A DNA stretch of 44,491 nucleotides from a virus. How positions within the stretch are numbered: position 1 is the first letter of the stretch; each line of letters starts with the position of its first letter. Under the pieces are notes generated by a model. The model was not told where the DNA came from. It made no database searches and worked only from the letters and a program-made list of their open reading frames with translations. The position numbers and the translations under genes are program-made. The DNA lies in IMG/VR virus record IMGVR_UViG_3300020394_000872, positions 1-44,491 of that record; one strand, 5' to 3'. Shown here piece after piece: positions 16,020 to 24,034 of this stretch.

Positions 16020-17396
16020 TTATTGTAATAGTTCAAGTCGCCAAAAGCCTGCATCATATATTCCTTGGAAAGTATCACTCCACTCTCCGTTTTCAAATTT
16101 AAATTGTTGTCCTGTAAATGTATTTGTGATATATGCACGTAAGTTATAAGAACTAGCCTCAAATGATTTAACCCATGCTGAACCGTTATATTCTATAATA
16201 TCGTTCATTTCTATATCTATACCCCATACACTAGTTGACTTTGCAGAAGTTAAAGAAAGATATCTTTGTCCTACTGCTGGTTGTGGAATACTATTGAAAC
16301 CTGGTCTGGCTGTTTCAGCATCTATTATTCTGTCTACTGCATTTATAGTATTAGTAGGTAAAGTATCTTTATCTACTGTGAATGCTAGATACTCAGGATC
16401 ATTAGTGCTACTTAGAGTACCAATGATATCTGCATCTAAGTTTTCTAATTCACCATGATATTTAAGTCTAAGTCTTGATATGCCATCATCAAGATTTCCA
16501 TAGTATTTTAAAACGTCTTCCCATTTTACACCATCATCATAATTACCATTTCTCAATACTTGACACATATAATCTCCGTTAGTTTCTGTTACTTTTAGTG
16601 AAAAGTTTTCAGGTGTAACTATTACACTTGATTGTTTTTGTAAATCACTAAAGAATTCAAAAGCATCTGGATCATAATCTAGTGTATCTAAATCTGTATA
16701 ATTGTAAATGTTGTGTATAATATTTCTAATTACGTTTTGTCTTGTTACTTGTGCTGGAGGATTAATCCAAATTGGTATTTGGAAAAACATTGTTGCAATA
16801 TCTATTTGGTCTTCAACACCTGCCGGTATTGCTCTAGTTGTCCACTGAATATCTGTAAGTTCTACAGTAGTAATAGTAGTCCAATCTACAGGGTTATCGT
16901 TGTGTTGTATTTCTAGTGCTGGATTAAACAGTACTAAAATCTGTTCCATAAGTTGTAACTTTTGGTCAGTATTACTTGTCCAAACATCTACTTGCATATT
17001 TAAAAGATAAGGGACAGGCATAAGTCTTCTTACATTAAATCTATTACCTGTTTCATTAACATATTTTTGTTGGTTTTCATCAAATTTTCTTTCTGTAACT
17101 GATACTGCATCGTTAAAAAATGGTTCTTGTACTCTTGCTCTATCTGGTTGTAAACTTTGTATCCAGCATCCAATGAATGGTGCAGAGTTAACTATATTTT
17201 CAGAATTACCTTTCATGATAGTAGCGGCCATACGAGATATATCGCCATAACGTGCTGGTACACGAATGAAATAATCAGTTGTACCGTCATTCATTTTCTT
17301 TCCTGTTTTTACGCTGAACCCACTGAATAATCTTATAAACTGTAAGATATATCTTCTTATTTGTTCATCATAAAAATGAGTTTGTTTTATTGCCAT
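16020..17396 (-). CDS. gp15: Tail sheath stabiliser gp15
   Basis: A 458-residue protein. The first 250 residues match the T4 gp15 pattern: YDEQIRRYILQF at the N-terminus, YFIRVPARYGD, QLMEQILVLFNPALE, and a final IDIATMFFQIPIWINPP. T4 gp15 is 272 residues and caps the finished tail, locking the sheath and joining it to the head. Here an additional C-terminal region of roughly 200 residues follows (from about 250), with a tail rich in aromatic residues (YNGSAWVKSFEASSYNLR); its role is unknown. The ATG is one base after the gp14 stop. Confidence 0.8.
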   Translation of the reverse strand: MAIKQTHFYDEQIRRYILQFIRLFSGFSVKTGKKMNDGTTDYFIRVPARYGDISRMAATIMKGNSENIVNSAPFIGCWIQSLQPDRARVQEPFFNDAVSVTERKFDENQQKYVNETGNRFNVRRLMPVPYLLNMQVDVWTSNTDQKLQLMEQILVLFNPALEIQHNDNPVDWTTITTVELTDIQWTTRAIPAGVEDQIDIATMFFQIPIWINPPAQVTRQNVIRNIIHNIYNYTDLDTLDYDPDAFEFFSDLQKQSSVIVTPENFSLKVTETNGDYMCQVLRNGNYDDGVKWEDVLKYYGNLDDGISRLRLKYHGELENLDADIIGTLSSTNDPEYLAFTVDKDTLPTNTINAVDRIIDAETARPGFNSIPQPAVGQRYLSLTSAKSTSVWGIDIEMNDIIEYNGSAWVKSFEASSYNLRAYITNTFTGQQFKFENGEWSDTFQGIYDAGFWRLELLQ

Positions 17397-17397
17397 C

Positions 17398-18393
17398 TTA
17401 GTCTACCTTTGGTTTAATTGCTTTTGATAAATTAACTTTACCTGCAATTACAGTACCATCTTCTAATTTAACGACACCGTCATTATTAATAAATTGATGA
17501 TGCAAGTGATGTCCAACTTCCCAACCACCATCACTGTCTTCAACTTTGTACCATTTATCATCTCTATACTGAAATAGTCTAGCAGGTGAATAATCTGTAC
17601 GTAAGAAGTATGTGTATTCTGCTGGTTCATTAGGAAACTGTGTACCACTGGCAACTGTCGCCATATCTAAATCTTTAGGATGTGTTCCTTCTTCTACATA
17701 TTGTAGATTGTTTGTTCTGTAATCCCAATATCTTCCTGGAACATTCTCTTGAGCCTCTTCAACAATAGCATCATTGATTTGAAGTTCTTTATTGTAAGTA
17801 GACAAGATGTTTTTTAAATCATCTGCCTCTTCACCTGTTCCAAGAATATCTGAGTATTCTTGTGTATCTTGTAATTGTTTAGCACGTACACGCCAAATAT
17901 GTGGCCACCAACCTGGATCAAAGCCTTCTGCGGCCTTTGATGCATCTTGTACCACCCAATATTGATTTACAGCCGGAGCATCCTCGTCAAGTAACAAGTC
18001 TTCTCTCATATGAGGAAGTTCAATTACATCACCAGTCATTAACTTTCTTCCCATCTTTTCAACCATATCATTTAGATGTAGTGTAAAGATAATTTGGTCG
18101 TTCCCTAAGAACATACCAAATTGAGATAAGTCCATATCTTGGTCTGTAACAGTATAGACACCACGTAAGTCATAGATGTTATCGTCATATTTTCTATCAC
18201 GATTTTCCATGAATAGCAAGTCTTGAATTGCTGGTTTTGTAGGGTCATAATTTGGATCAGTTGTGTCTTGTGATCCTAAATATTTATGGACAAGTAGTGA
18301 AGTTCCACCATGTTCAAAGTGGGCTTTCACTGTTTTATCTATAAACTTATAATCATTTCCCTTACGTGGGTTCCATAAACTTAATCTTGGCAT
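17398..18393 (-). CDS. gp14: Neck protein gp14
   Basis: A 331-residue protein assigned to the head-closure protein gp14 (T4: 256 residues). The segments DLSQFGMFLGNDQIIFTLHL and GDVIELPHMREDLLLDE correspond to the T4 gp14 stretch with FGM, a beta strand and GDLIYFP. It forms the neck ring below gp13 at the portal. The partner gp13 is on the other strand at 21146, so the usual gp13-gp14-gp15 run is split here by inversion. First gene of the leftward unit, served by the GATAAATAC at 18425-18417. Confidence 0.75.
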   Translation of the reverse strand: MPRLSLWNPRKGNDYKFIDKTVKAHFEHGGTSLLVHKYLGSQDTTDPNYDPTKPAIQDLLFMENRDRKYDDNIYDLRGVYTVTDQDMDLSQFGMFLGNDQIIFTLHLNDMVEKMGRKLMTGDVIELPHMREDLLLDEDAPAVNQYWVVQDASKAAEGFDPGWWPHIWRVRAKQLQDTQEYSDILGTGEEADDLKNILSTYNKELQINDAIVEEAQENVPGRYWDYRTNNLQYVEEGTHPKDLDMATVASGTQFPNEPAEYTYFLRTDYSPARLFQYRDDKWYKVEDSDGGWEVGHHLHHQFINNDGVVKLEDGTVIAGKVNLSKAIKPKVD

Positions 18394-18416
18394 ATCTTTT
18401 TCCTTGACTTCTATAC

Positions 18417-18425
18417 GTATTTATC
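18417..18425 (-). promoter_or_regulatory. T4-type late promoter for the gp14-gp15 unit
   Basis: On the minus strand GATAAATAC lies 23 bases before the gp14 start. It sits 9 bases from a weaker late motif on the plus strand. Confidence 0.7.
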
Positions 18426-18434
18426 TTATTATAA

Positions 18435-18442
18435 CTAAATAG
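18435..18442 (+). promoter_or_regulatory. Possible late promoter for the dioxygenase gene
   Basis: CTAAATAG, 17 bases before the ATG at 18460, forms a back-to-back pair with the minus-strand late promoter. Confidence 0.4.
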
Positions 18443-18459
18443 ATTTAAAGGGAAAGAGC

Positions 18460-19155
18460 ATGAACTACGATAATAATCAAGGCTATATTGTTGTAAGAGA
18501 CTATTTACCAAGTTTTGCAATACAACAATTCAAATTATGGGCATTAAATCCAGAAAGAATTCATCGAGGCAACGCATGTGACGGGAAATATTACGATTCA
18601 CATGAATTAGGTAGAGAATATGATGTTTGGTGGACTACAAAACCACCGTCTGAATTTTGGAAACCTGTAGTTTGGGGATTAGTAAGTCATATTGATGCAA
18701 TATTTCAAAAAGGTGCATGGGGAATATATGCAGTTGATTGTATTACAACAAGAGGTGGATCCTCAAAAGTTTATGCACATATCGATACTCCTTACAGATT
18801 TAAAGAATTTAATCAATCAGATAGAGTATTAGGAGTACAAATAATTATACCACTAGATCCCTTTACTTTAGAAAATGGCGGTACTGCATATTTGCCTGGA
18901 TCACATCTAGAAAAAATTGATTTTGAAGATTTGGAAGAGAATCGAGAAGCCTACAACGAAAGACTCTTACTTGAAGGACAACAATTTTTAGCTAAACCAG
19001 GTGATGTATTAATGTACGATGGTAGAACATTGCATAGTACTATGCCTAATCATTCCAACCAATTTAGAAGTGCCTTATTGATAAATGCTTTGCAAAAAGA
19101 CATCATGGAAGATGTAAAACTTCTTGATAACAACACGGATCAAGTTAAAACTTGA
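18460..19155 (+). CDS. 2-oxoglutarate/Fe(II) dioxygenase, phytanoyl-CoA dioxygenase type
   Basis: A 231-residue protein with the full iron-binding set of the family: His107 and Asp109 (AHIDTPY), His192 (LHSTMPN), and Arg203 as the expected 2-oxoglutarate anchor. GTAYLPGSH at about 141-149 and KPGDVLMYDGRTLHS at 179-193 are classic for the PhyH fold. Such enzymes hydroxylate small molecules, nucleobases, or protein or sugar side chains; the substrate is not evident. SD-like GGGAAAGAG precedes the ATG. It sits alone between the neck genes and an unknown gene, with a late-like motif in front, suggesting a role late in infection. Confidence 0.78.
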   Translation: MNYDNNQGYIVVRDYLPSFAIQQFKLWALNPERIHRGNACDGKYYDSHELGREYDVWWTTKPPSEFWKPVVWGLVSHIDAIFQKGAWGIYAVDCITTRGGSSKVYAHIDTPYRFKEFNQSDRVLGVQIIIPLDPFTLENGGTAYLPGSHLEKIDFEDLEENREAYNERLLLEGQQFLAKPGDVLMYDGRTLHSTMPNHSNQFRSALLINALQKDIMEDVKLLDNNTDQVKT

Positions 19156-19182
19156 CAAAAATCGAGTATTGTTGTTAAATAG
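19152..19182 (+). promoter_or_regulatory. Overlapping host-type and late promoter motifs
   Basis: TTGACA (19152-19157) with a 17-base spacer leads to TTAAAT (19175-19180), which is also inside a late-like TTAAATAG (19175-19182). Either or both may start transcription of the gene at 19228. Confidence 0.45.
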
Positions 19183-19227
19183 AAATTATAATAAATTTGA
19201 TTCGTAACAACTTATAGGAGTCCTTTA

Positions 19228-20505
19228 ATGGCACTGGCAAAACGAAAGAAAAACATCAAGAGAGCCTCACCTCGTAGAGGAGCAAAACTTGAATCACCTA
19301 AATGGGAAGGTTGGGAAACCTGGACGGGTGAAGTATTTCATCGTAAACATCAAGCCGCTAGAGAGTTTTATTATCAAAACTATAAGCCAGCAGATTTATA
19401 TCCTTTTGCTATTCAGTGGATGGAAAAGAATGGATACACAAAAGAAGATATTCGTTGTGTAAAATCTGCACCTGATTATGAATTAAGTATTACTGCGGCT
19501 ATTTCTTGTAAGTTGTTACTAGACGGAATGCCAGACTTCAATCAAAAAGAAGATGATTATTGGCAAACACTTGCAGGTACAACAGGACATATACAACCAG
19601 CTTCCAACTTTATCAAACAAAGAATAGAAAAAGCAATGGAAAAGGGTAAGTTAGTAAAGCAAGAAAAAGACGAAAAAGAAAAAGAAGAACAAAAGAAAAA
19701 GAATGTACATAGACCTAGTATTCAAGAATTGCTACGTTTGAAAGCATATTCAATGACTAATGATATTGATGATTTTATCAATAGTTTTGAAATGACTACT
19801 GGTGCTTTGAAAACTTTTAAGCCTTTAAGTCTATTACGTAAAGTAGAGGCAAAAGCAAATCATGCCAAGATAATTAAAGAACTATATGAGGGTTGTTTTA
19901 AAGAATACGATGAACTTATCAATCCGCCTTCAACAAAAAATATGACCGAAAAAGAACTTGATTGGCACAATCAATTAATTGAAGGTTACCAACATCTAGA
20001 AAAATCTGAAATCAAAGCAATGCATGAAATGTACAAATCTATTGTACAAGCATGTGATATGATTATAGCTAATGCAAAATTTGACCGAAAGCCTCGTAAG
20101 AAAAAACCCGTTAGTGCAGAAAAACTAGTTAAAAATCTTAAGTTTTGTAAAGAACATACAGAATCAGGTTCAGTAAGTATCAATCCTATAGAACTAGTAG
20201 GAGCCAATATAGCAGTTGTCTATAATACAAAGACACGTAAAGTAGGTGTCTATCATGCAAGTAGTGTTGATCCAATGGGTCTAGGAAGAGAAGGCTCAGG
20301 TCTTAGTGTAAAAGGAACTACAATGATACGTTTCAAAGAAGATGAAAGTCTACAAAAGACACTACGTAAGCCACAAGAGCAATTACCTATATTTAAAAAG
20401 ATAACAAAACGTTCATTAAATAAAGAGTTTTCTGCTATCAAATCTGTCGAGACTAAGATGAATGGCAGAATTAACGAACATACCCTACTTCTTAAGGTTT
20501 TTTGA
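19228..20505 (+). CDS. Conserved phage protein of unknown function
   Basis: A 425-residue basic protein. The N-terminus (LAKRKKNIKRASPRRGAKLE) is strongly positive, residues about 130-165 are a Lys/Glu-rich helix, and the C-terminal third (PIELVGANIAVVYNTKTRKV) looks like a folded beta domain ending in a Lys-rich strand. I recognise no catalytic motif. The basic N-terminus could bind nucleic acid. Strong TAGGAG precedes the start. The stop codon is part of the next gene's late promoter. Confidence 0.8.
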   Translation: MALAKRKKNIKRASPRRGAKLESPKWEGWETWTGEVFHRKHQAAREFYYQNYKPADLYPFAIQWMEKNGYTKEDIRCVKSAPDYELSITAAISCKLLLDGMPDFNQKEDDYWQTLAGTTGHIQPASNFIKQRIEKAMEKGKLVKQEKDEKEKEEQKKKNVHRPSIQELLRLKAYSMTNDIDDFINSFEMTTGALKTFKPLSLLRKVEAKANHAKIIKELYEGCFKEYDELINPPSTKNMTEKELDWHNQLIEGYQHLEKSEIKAMHEMYKSIVQACDMIIANAKFDRKPRKKKPVSAEKLVKNLKFCKEHTESGSVSINPIELVGANIAVVYNTKTRKVGVYHASSVDPMGLGREGSGLSVKGTTMIRFKEDESLQKTLRKPQEQLPIFKKITKRSLNKEFSAIKSVETKMNGRINEHTLLLKVF

Positions 20506-20512
20506 TAAATAG
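20504..20512 (+). promoter_or_regulatory. T4-type late promoter overlapping a stop codon
   Basis: GATAAATAG shares its first two bases with the TGA stop (20503-20505) of the upstream gene and lies 61 bases before the ATG at 20574. Confidence 0.6.
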
Positions 20513-20573
20513 TTCAGTAGATACTGACGAGTATCACATTTAAAGATAATAATTTTATCCCGGGAGAAGTTAC

Positions 20574-21050
20574 ATGAGCGATAAGAAAAGATTATATTTT
20601 GCAGAAGTCACTATTCCTGATGCAGTAAAAAATGCACATGAAGGAATTGATCCTGCAGAAATCTTAAGAATCAAATTAGATGAATATATTGCTGATACCG
20701 GCACTAAATCATCAAGACAGTTAAAAGAAATGGTATACGAAGATATCAAAATCTATGGTTGGCATCCATCAGATGCAAACAAAACTGCGTACACTATTAC
20801 ATTTATGAATGCAAGACACCATGACGTTTACAATTATCACGTTCCAGCATTTAGAGAATGGCTTAATGAGAATCATAGCATTACATATGATTACGAAACA
20901 TATACAGACATTCCATATGAAGTATCAACTATTGACAACATAAATGGTTTTGAAGTAACACATGAAGGTCATAATATGAACTATGATGTTGCAAAACATA
21001 AAGCATTTATGGAAGACATGCCAGTTGCACGTGGTTATGAACTAAACTAA
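20574..21050 (+). CDS. Small acidic protein of unknown function
   Basis: A 158-residue protein with many Tyr, His and Asp residues. It begins MSDKKRLYFAEVTIPDAVKN, with the pattern VYNYHVPAFREWLNENH in the second half. No known motif, signal or membrane segment is visible. It is a single-gene unit: late promoter in front and a terminator 27 bases behind, with a very strong CGGGAGAAG ribosome binding site, which suggests substantial late expression, perhaps of a virion component. Confidence 0.8.
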   Translation: MSDKKRLYFAEVTIPDAVKNAHEGIDPAEILRIKLDEYIADTGTKSSRQLKEMVYEDIKIYGWHPSDANKTAYTITFMNARHHDVYNYHVPAFREWLNENHSITYDYETYTDIPYEVSTIDNINGFEVTHEGHNMNYDVAKHKAFMEDMPVARGYELN

Positions 21051-21076
21051 AATTAGCTAATATAAACAATTTAAAG

Positions 21077-21101
21077 ACCCACTCTTAGGAGTGGGTTTTT
21101 T
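21077..21101 (+). terminator. Rho-independent terminator
   Basis: ACCCACTC, loop TTAG, GAGTGGGT and a run of six T. Ends the single-gene unit before gp13. Confidence 0.92.
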
Positions 21102-21117
21102 ATTACCTCCTCAAAAT

Positions 21118-21126
21118 GATAAATAC
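21118..21126 (+). promoter_or_regulatory. T4-type late promoter (GATAAATAC)
   Basis: GATAAATAC, 19 bases before the gp13 start and just after the terminator. Confidence 0.72.
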
Positions 21127-21145
21127 ATTATATTGGAGATAATCA

Positions 21146-21895
21146 ATGCCAAAGAATAGCAAAGTTAGAAACGAATTAATTAAAGAAGTAAGATTACTGC
21201 TTGGTGACGGCATGGTCGATATTGAATTAGACCCGGATCATTACGATTTAGCAGTTGAAGTTGCTATATCTAAAATTCAACAAAGATCCGAAAATGCAGT
21301 TGAAGAAGATTTTTACTCAATAGAACTAAAGAAAGATGTAGATGAATATACACTTCCAAAAGAAATAATGGAAGTTAAACAAATTTGGCATCGTTCTTTT
21401 GGTCATGGTATATCAGGTGGCGTTGATATGGATCCTTTTGAACTAGCATATGCTAATTCATATTTCTTTTTAAATAATCACATTGGTGGTATCGCTACAT
21501 ATGATGCATTCTCACAATATCGTGAGGCATTAAACAGAATTGCGGCTACTGATATTCAATTCATTTGGAATCCAACAACTAAAAAGTTAAAATTATTACG
21601 TAAAATGAGGGCAGACGAAATGGTATTATTGCATGTTCATCTTGAAAGACCAGAAGAACAATTAATACAAGACCCTTATTTAAAATCTTGGATGAGAGAT
21701 TATACACTTGCATATTGTAAGAAGATGTTAGGCGAGGCGAGAAGTAAATTTGGTTCATTACCAGGCGCTCAAGGTGGTGTTACATTAAATGGTGATGCAA
21801 TGAAACAAGAGGCAGATGTCCTACTTGATAAATTAGAAACTGACTTGCAGACGTACACTGACGGATCTGCTCCTCTAGGATTTGTAATTGGATAA
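21146..21895 (+). CDS. gp13: Neck protein gp13
   Basis: A 249-residue protein of the T4 gp13 family (T4: 309 residues). The C-terminal region is diagnostic: LKSWMRDYTLAYCKKMLGEA then RSKFGSLPGAQGGVTLNGDA. gp13 forms the ring between the portal and gp14 and prevents DNA loss after packaging. GGAGA precedes the start. Its last 8 bases overlap the radical SAM gene, coupling head-closure translation to that enzyme. Confidence 0.92.
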   Translation: MPKNSKVRNELIKEVRLLLGDGMVDIELDPDHYDLAVEVAISKIQQRSENAVEEDFYSIELKKDVDEYTLPKEIMEVKQIWHRSFGHGISGGVDMDPFELAYANSYFFLNNHIGGIATYDAFSQYREALNRIAATDIQFIWNPTTKKLKLLRKMRADEMVLLHVHLERPEEQLIQDPYLKSWMRDYTLAYCKKMLGEARSKFGSLPGAQGGVTLNGDAMKQEADVLLDKLETDLQTYTDGSAPLGFVIG

Positions 21896-23006
21896 TTCAT
21901 CAGCATGTTCATTGTTATGGTCTCATGCTAGACTTAAAATAGATGGCACTGTACTACCTTGTTGTTTTGTAGAAGAAAATAATATACCAAATATTGACGA
22001 AGTACCCAAATTATCAGATGGGTTACATAACGCATTTAATTCTAAATTTTTTAATGACGTAAGAGATAAGATGTTGAAAGGTGAAAGACTTTCAATGTGT
22101 GAAAAATGTTGGCGTGCAGAAGACAGTGGCGTACAATCTTTTAGACAACGATTTAAACAATACGATAAATTTATAGGAAGTAAACCAGAGTTAAGATATA
22201 TAGAAACTGCTTTGTCTACGCATTGCAATCTAACATGTAGAATGTGTAATGAAAGATTTAGTAGTAAATGGAAACTAATAAACAATCCTGGAATGTCAGT
22301 TGATGTTTCAGTTGATTCGTTTGACTTGAAATATTATGATACTGATTTATCTAAATTAGATTTTGTTAAATTTGTTGGTGGTGAACCTTTATTAGATAAG
22401 AAACATGCGGATTTTTTAACACAGATTGTAAATAAATCAGACAAACCAGAAAATGTAAAATTATATTATCATACTAATGGAACTATAATACCAAAACAAG
22501 AAATATTTGACTTGTGGTCTAAATTAAAAGAAGTGAACATTATATTCAGTATTGATGCAATAGGTGAGGCAAATGAAATACTTAGACCTCCACACAAATG
22601 GGATACAGTTGATAAAACTGTAAATCATTTTATAGAACATAAAACTGATAATGTTGATTTAGGTATGCATACAGTAGCAAATGTTTTTAATATTCATTTA
22701 ATGAAAGACGTATTTGAATATTCATTCAAGAAGTTTAACAAAATGCCTGGATTTGATTTATTAGATTATCCAGAACATATGTCATTAAAAAATTTAGATA
22801 AAAATATAAAACAAAAACTCTCACATTTGTTAAAGTCGCAGTTCGATGGACAAGAACGATTGAAATACTTACTAGATTTCATAAATCAAGACACAAAGCA
22901 TTCATTTACAATAAATCAAATTATAGACAAAGAAAAAGAAAATGATGCTAGAGTAAATACAAAGATAGAAAAGTTAGGACTGTTAGATATATGGAATTCA
23001 TTTTAA
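21888..23006 (+). CDS. Radical SAM protein with N-terminal cysteine-rich segment
   Basis: A 372-residue radical SAM enzyme. The cluster-binding C-x3-C-x2-C is in CNLTCRMC (about 111-118), followed by GGEPLL and the strand VNIIFSIDA. The N-terminus (CSLLWSHARLKIDGTVLPCC and CEKCW) is the twitch/SPASM-like cysteine set that usually holds a second iron-sulfur cluster. The start is TTG overlapping gp13; TAGGA lies 7 bases upstream and the usual family opening requires this early start. Such enzymes modify peptides or other molecules by radical chemistry. The substrate is unknown; the link to gp13, a membrane protein and dNMP kinase gives no clear clue. Confidence 0.85.
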   Translation: MDNSSACSLLWSHARLKIDGTVLPCCFVEENNIPNIDEVPKLSDGLHNAFNSKFFNDVRDKMLKGERLSMCEKCWRAEDSGVQSFRQRFKQYDKFIGSKPELRYIETALSTHCNLTCRMCNERFSSKWKLINNPGMSVDVSVDSFDLKYYDTDLSKLDFVKFVGGEPLLDKKHADFLTQIVNKSDKPENVKLYYHTNGTIIPKQEIFDLWSKLKEVNIIFSIDAIGEANEILRPPHKWDTVDKTVNHFIEHKTDNVDLGMHTVANVFNIHLMKDVFEYSFKKFNKMPGFDLLDYPEHMSLKNLDKNIKQKLSHLLKSQFDGQERLKYLLDFINQDTKHSFTINQIIDKEKENDARVNTKIEKLGLLDIWNSF

Positions 23007-23314
23007 AAGTAATTATATCAGGGTTATTAGTGGCATCAGTTAGTATGATGGCACAAAGAAACGCAACAATGGCGGCTCTTTTAATGGGTATACCTTTTAC
23101 AGCCTTTCTTTCTATGATATTCATGTGGTGGTCAGGTGTAGATGCACAGACTTTTCAACAGTTTTCTTTTGAGACTATATATTTCGTATTGACAAGCCTC
23201 ATATTTTTTGTTATAGTAGGGATACTAGTAACAAAAATAGGTTTCTGGTATAGTGTAATGATAGGAACATTTATAACAGTAATACTATATAATATTCTCT
23301 TGAGGTTTTTATGA
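22991..23314 (+). CDS. Small membrane protein, DUF3147-like
   Basis: A 107-residue protein with four hydrophobic segments (about 4-20, 26-47, 62-82 and 86-106), so it is an integral membrane protein. The pattern of an AQRNATMAALLMGIPFTAFLSM stretch resembles the DUF3147 family of small bacterial membrane proteins. Its ATG lies inside the end of the radical SAM gene (16-base overlap), and its stop overlaps the next ATG, so the three genes are translationally coupled. Function unknown; a membrane anchor or transporter-like accessory is possible, and a holin is less likely at this size and topology. Confidence 0.7.
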   Translation: MEFILKVIISGLLVASVSMMAQRNATMAALLMGIPFTAFLSMIFMWWSGVDAQTFQQFSFETIYFVLTSLIFFVIVGILVTKIGFWYSVMIGTFITVILYNILLRFL

Positions 23315-23937
23315 AAAAAATTGTAGGTATCTGCGGGCTAATAGGACATGGAAAAGACACAGTTGCAGGTTATCTAATTGAGAATAATTTTCAAAGAATT
23401 AGTTTTGCAGGAGTATTGAAAGATGCATGTGCAAACATATTTGGTTGGGATAGAATTCTTTTAGAAGGAAACACACCAGAGAGTAGAGTATTCAGAGAAC
23501 AAGTTGATGAATGGTGGGCTAAAAGATTAGATATACCTAATTTCACTCCAAGATGGGCATTACAACATGTAGGTACAGATGTATTCAGAATGAATTTTCA
23601 TCCTGATATCTGGGTAGCGGCTTGTGAAAGACAAGTTGAAATGACAGATAAAAATGTCGTTATATCTGATTGTAGATTTTATAATGAATTAGATGTAATC
23701 AAAAGATTAGGTGGAAAAACTACAGTTGTATGGCGTAAAGCAAAACCTGAGTGGTGGGACAATGCTTGTAAGGCAAATCAAACAAAATCAGATAATATGA
23801 TAAATCCAATGAATAGGTATCCAGATGTACATAAAAGCGAGTATAGTTGGGCTGGTTGGAATTTTGATATAGAATTCGACAATTCTGGTGACTTAAAAAA
23901 TCTGTATAGTCAGGTTTCAGACCTATTGTCTACGTAG
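23311..23937 (+). CDS. Deoxynucleoside monophosphate kinase (T4 gp1-like)
   Basis: A 208-residue P-loop kinase. The Walker A loop is G9-L-I-G-H-G14-K15-D16-T17, with Asp in the GKDT form used by phage dNMP kinases. The region RWALQHVGTDVFRMNFHPDIW and VISDCRFYNEL match the family core. It converts dNMPs to dNDPs, feeding the nucleotide supply together with the phage ribonucleotide reductase at 39650-43720. The start ATG overlaps the previous stop (ATGA). Unlike nrdA/B it sits in a late structural block. T4 gp1 is 241 residues; this one is slightly shorter. Confidence 0.88.
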   Translation: MKKIVGICGLIGHGKDTVAGYLIENNFQRISFAGVLKDACANIFGWDRILLEGNTPESRVFREQVDEWWAKRLDIPNFTPRWALQHVGTDVFRMNFHPDIWVAACERQVEMTDKNVVISDCRFYNELDVIKRLGGKTTVVWRKAKPEWWDNACKANQTKSDNMINPMNRYPDVHKSEYSWAGWNFDIEFDNSGDLKNLYSQVSDLLST

Positions 23938-23971
23938 TTAACTCAAAAAACGCACTTTTTTCTCCATTTTC

Positions 23972-23980
23972 GATAAATAG
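23972..23980 (+). promoter_or_regulatory. T4-type late promoter (GATAAATAG)
   Basis: GATAAATAG, 54 bases before the tail sheath gene. Confidence 0.65.
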
Positions 23981-24034
23981 TAGTAACAATTACATTAATT
24001 GTTTATTAAGTAATTAAGAAAAAGGAGAAACAGA

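Noticed and set aside
22991-23314. Holin
   Set aside because: Four hydrophobic segments and resemblance to a small membrane family argue against a typical holin; no lysis gene is adjacent.
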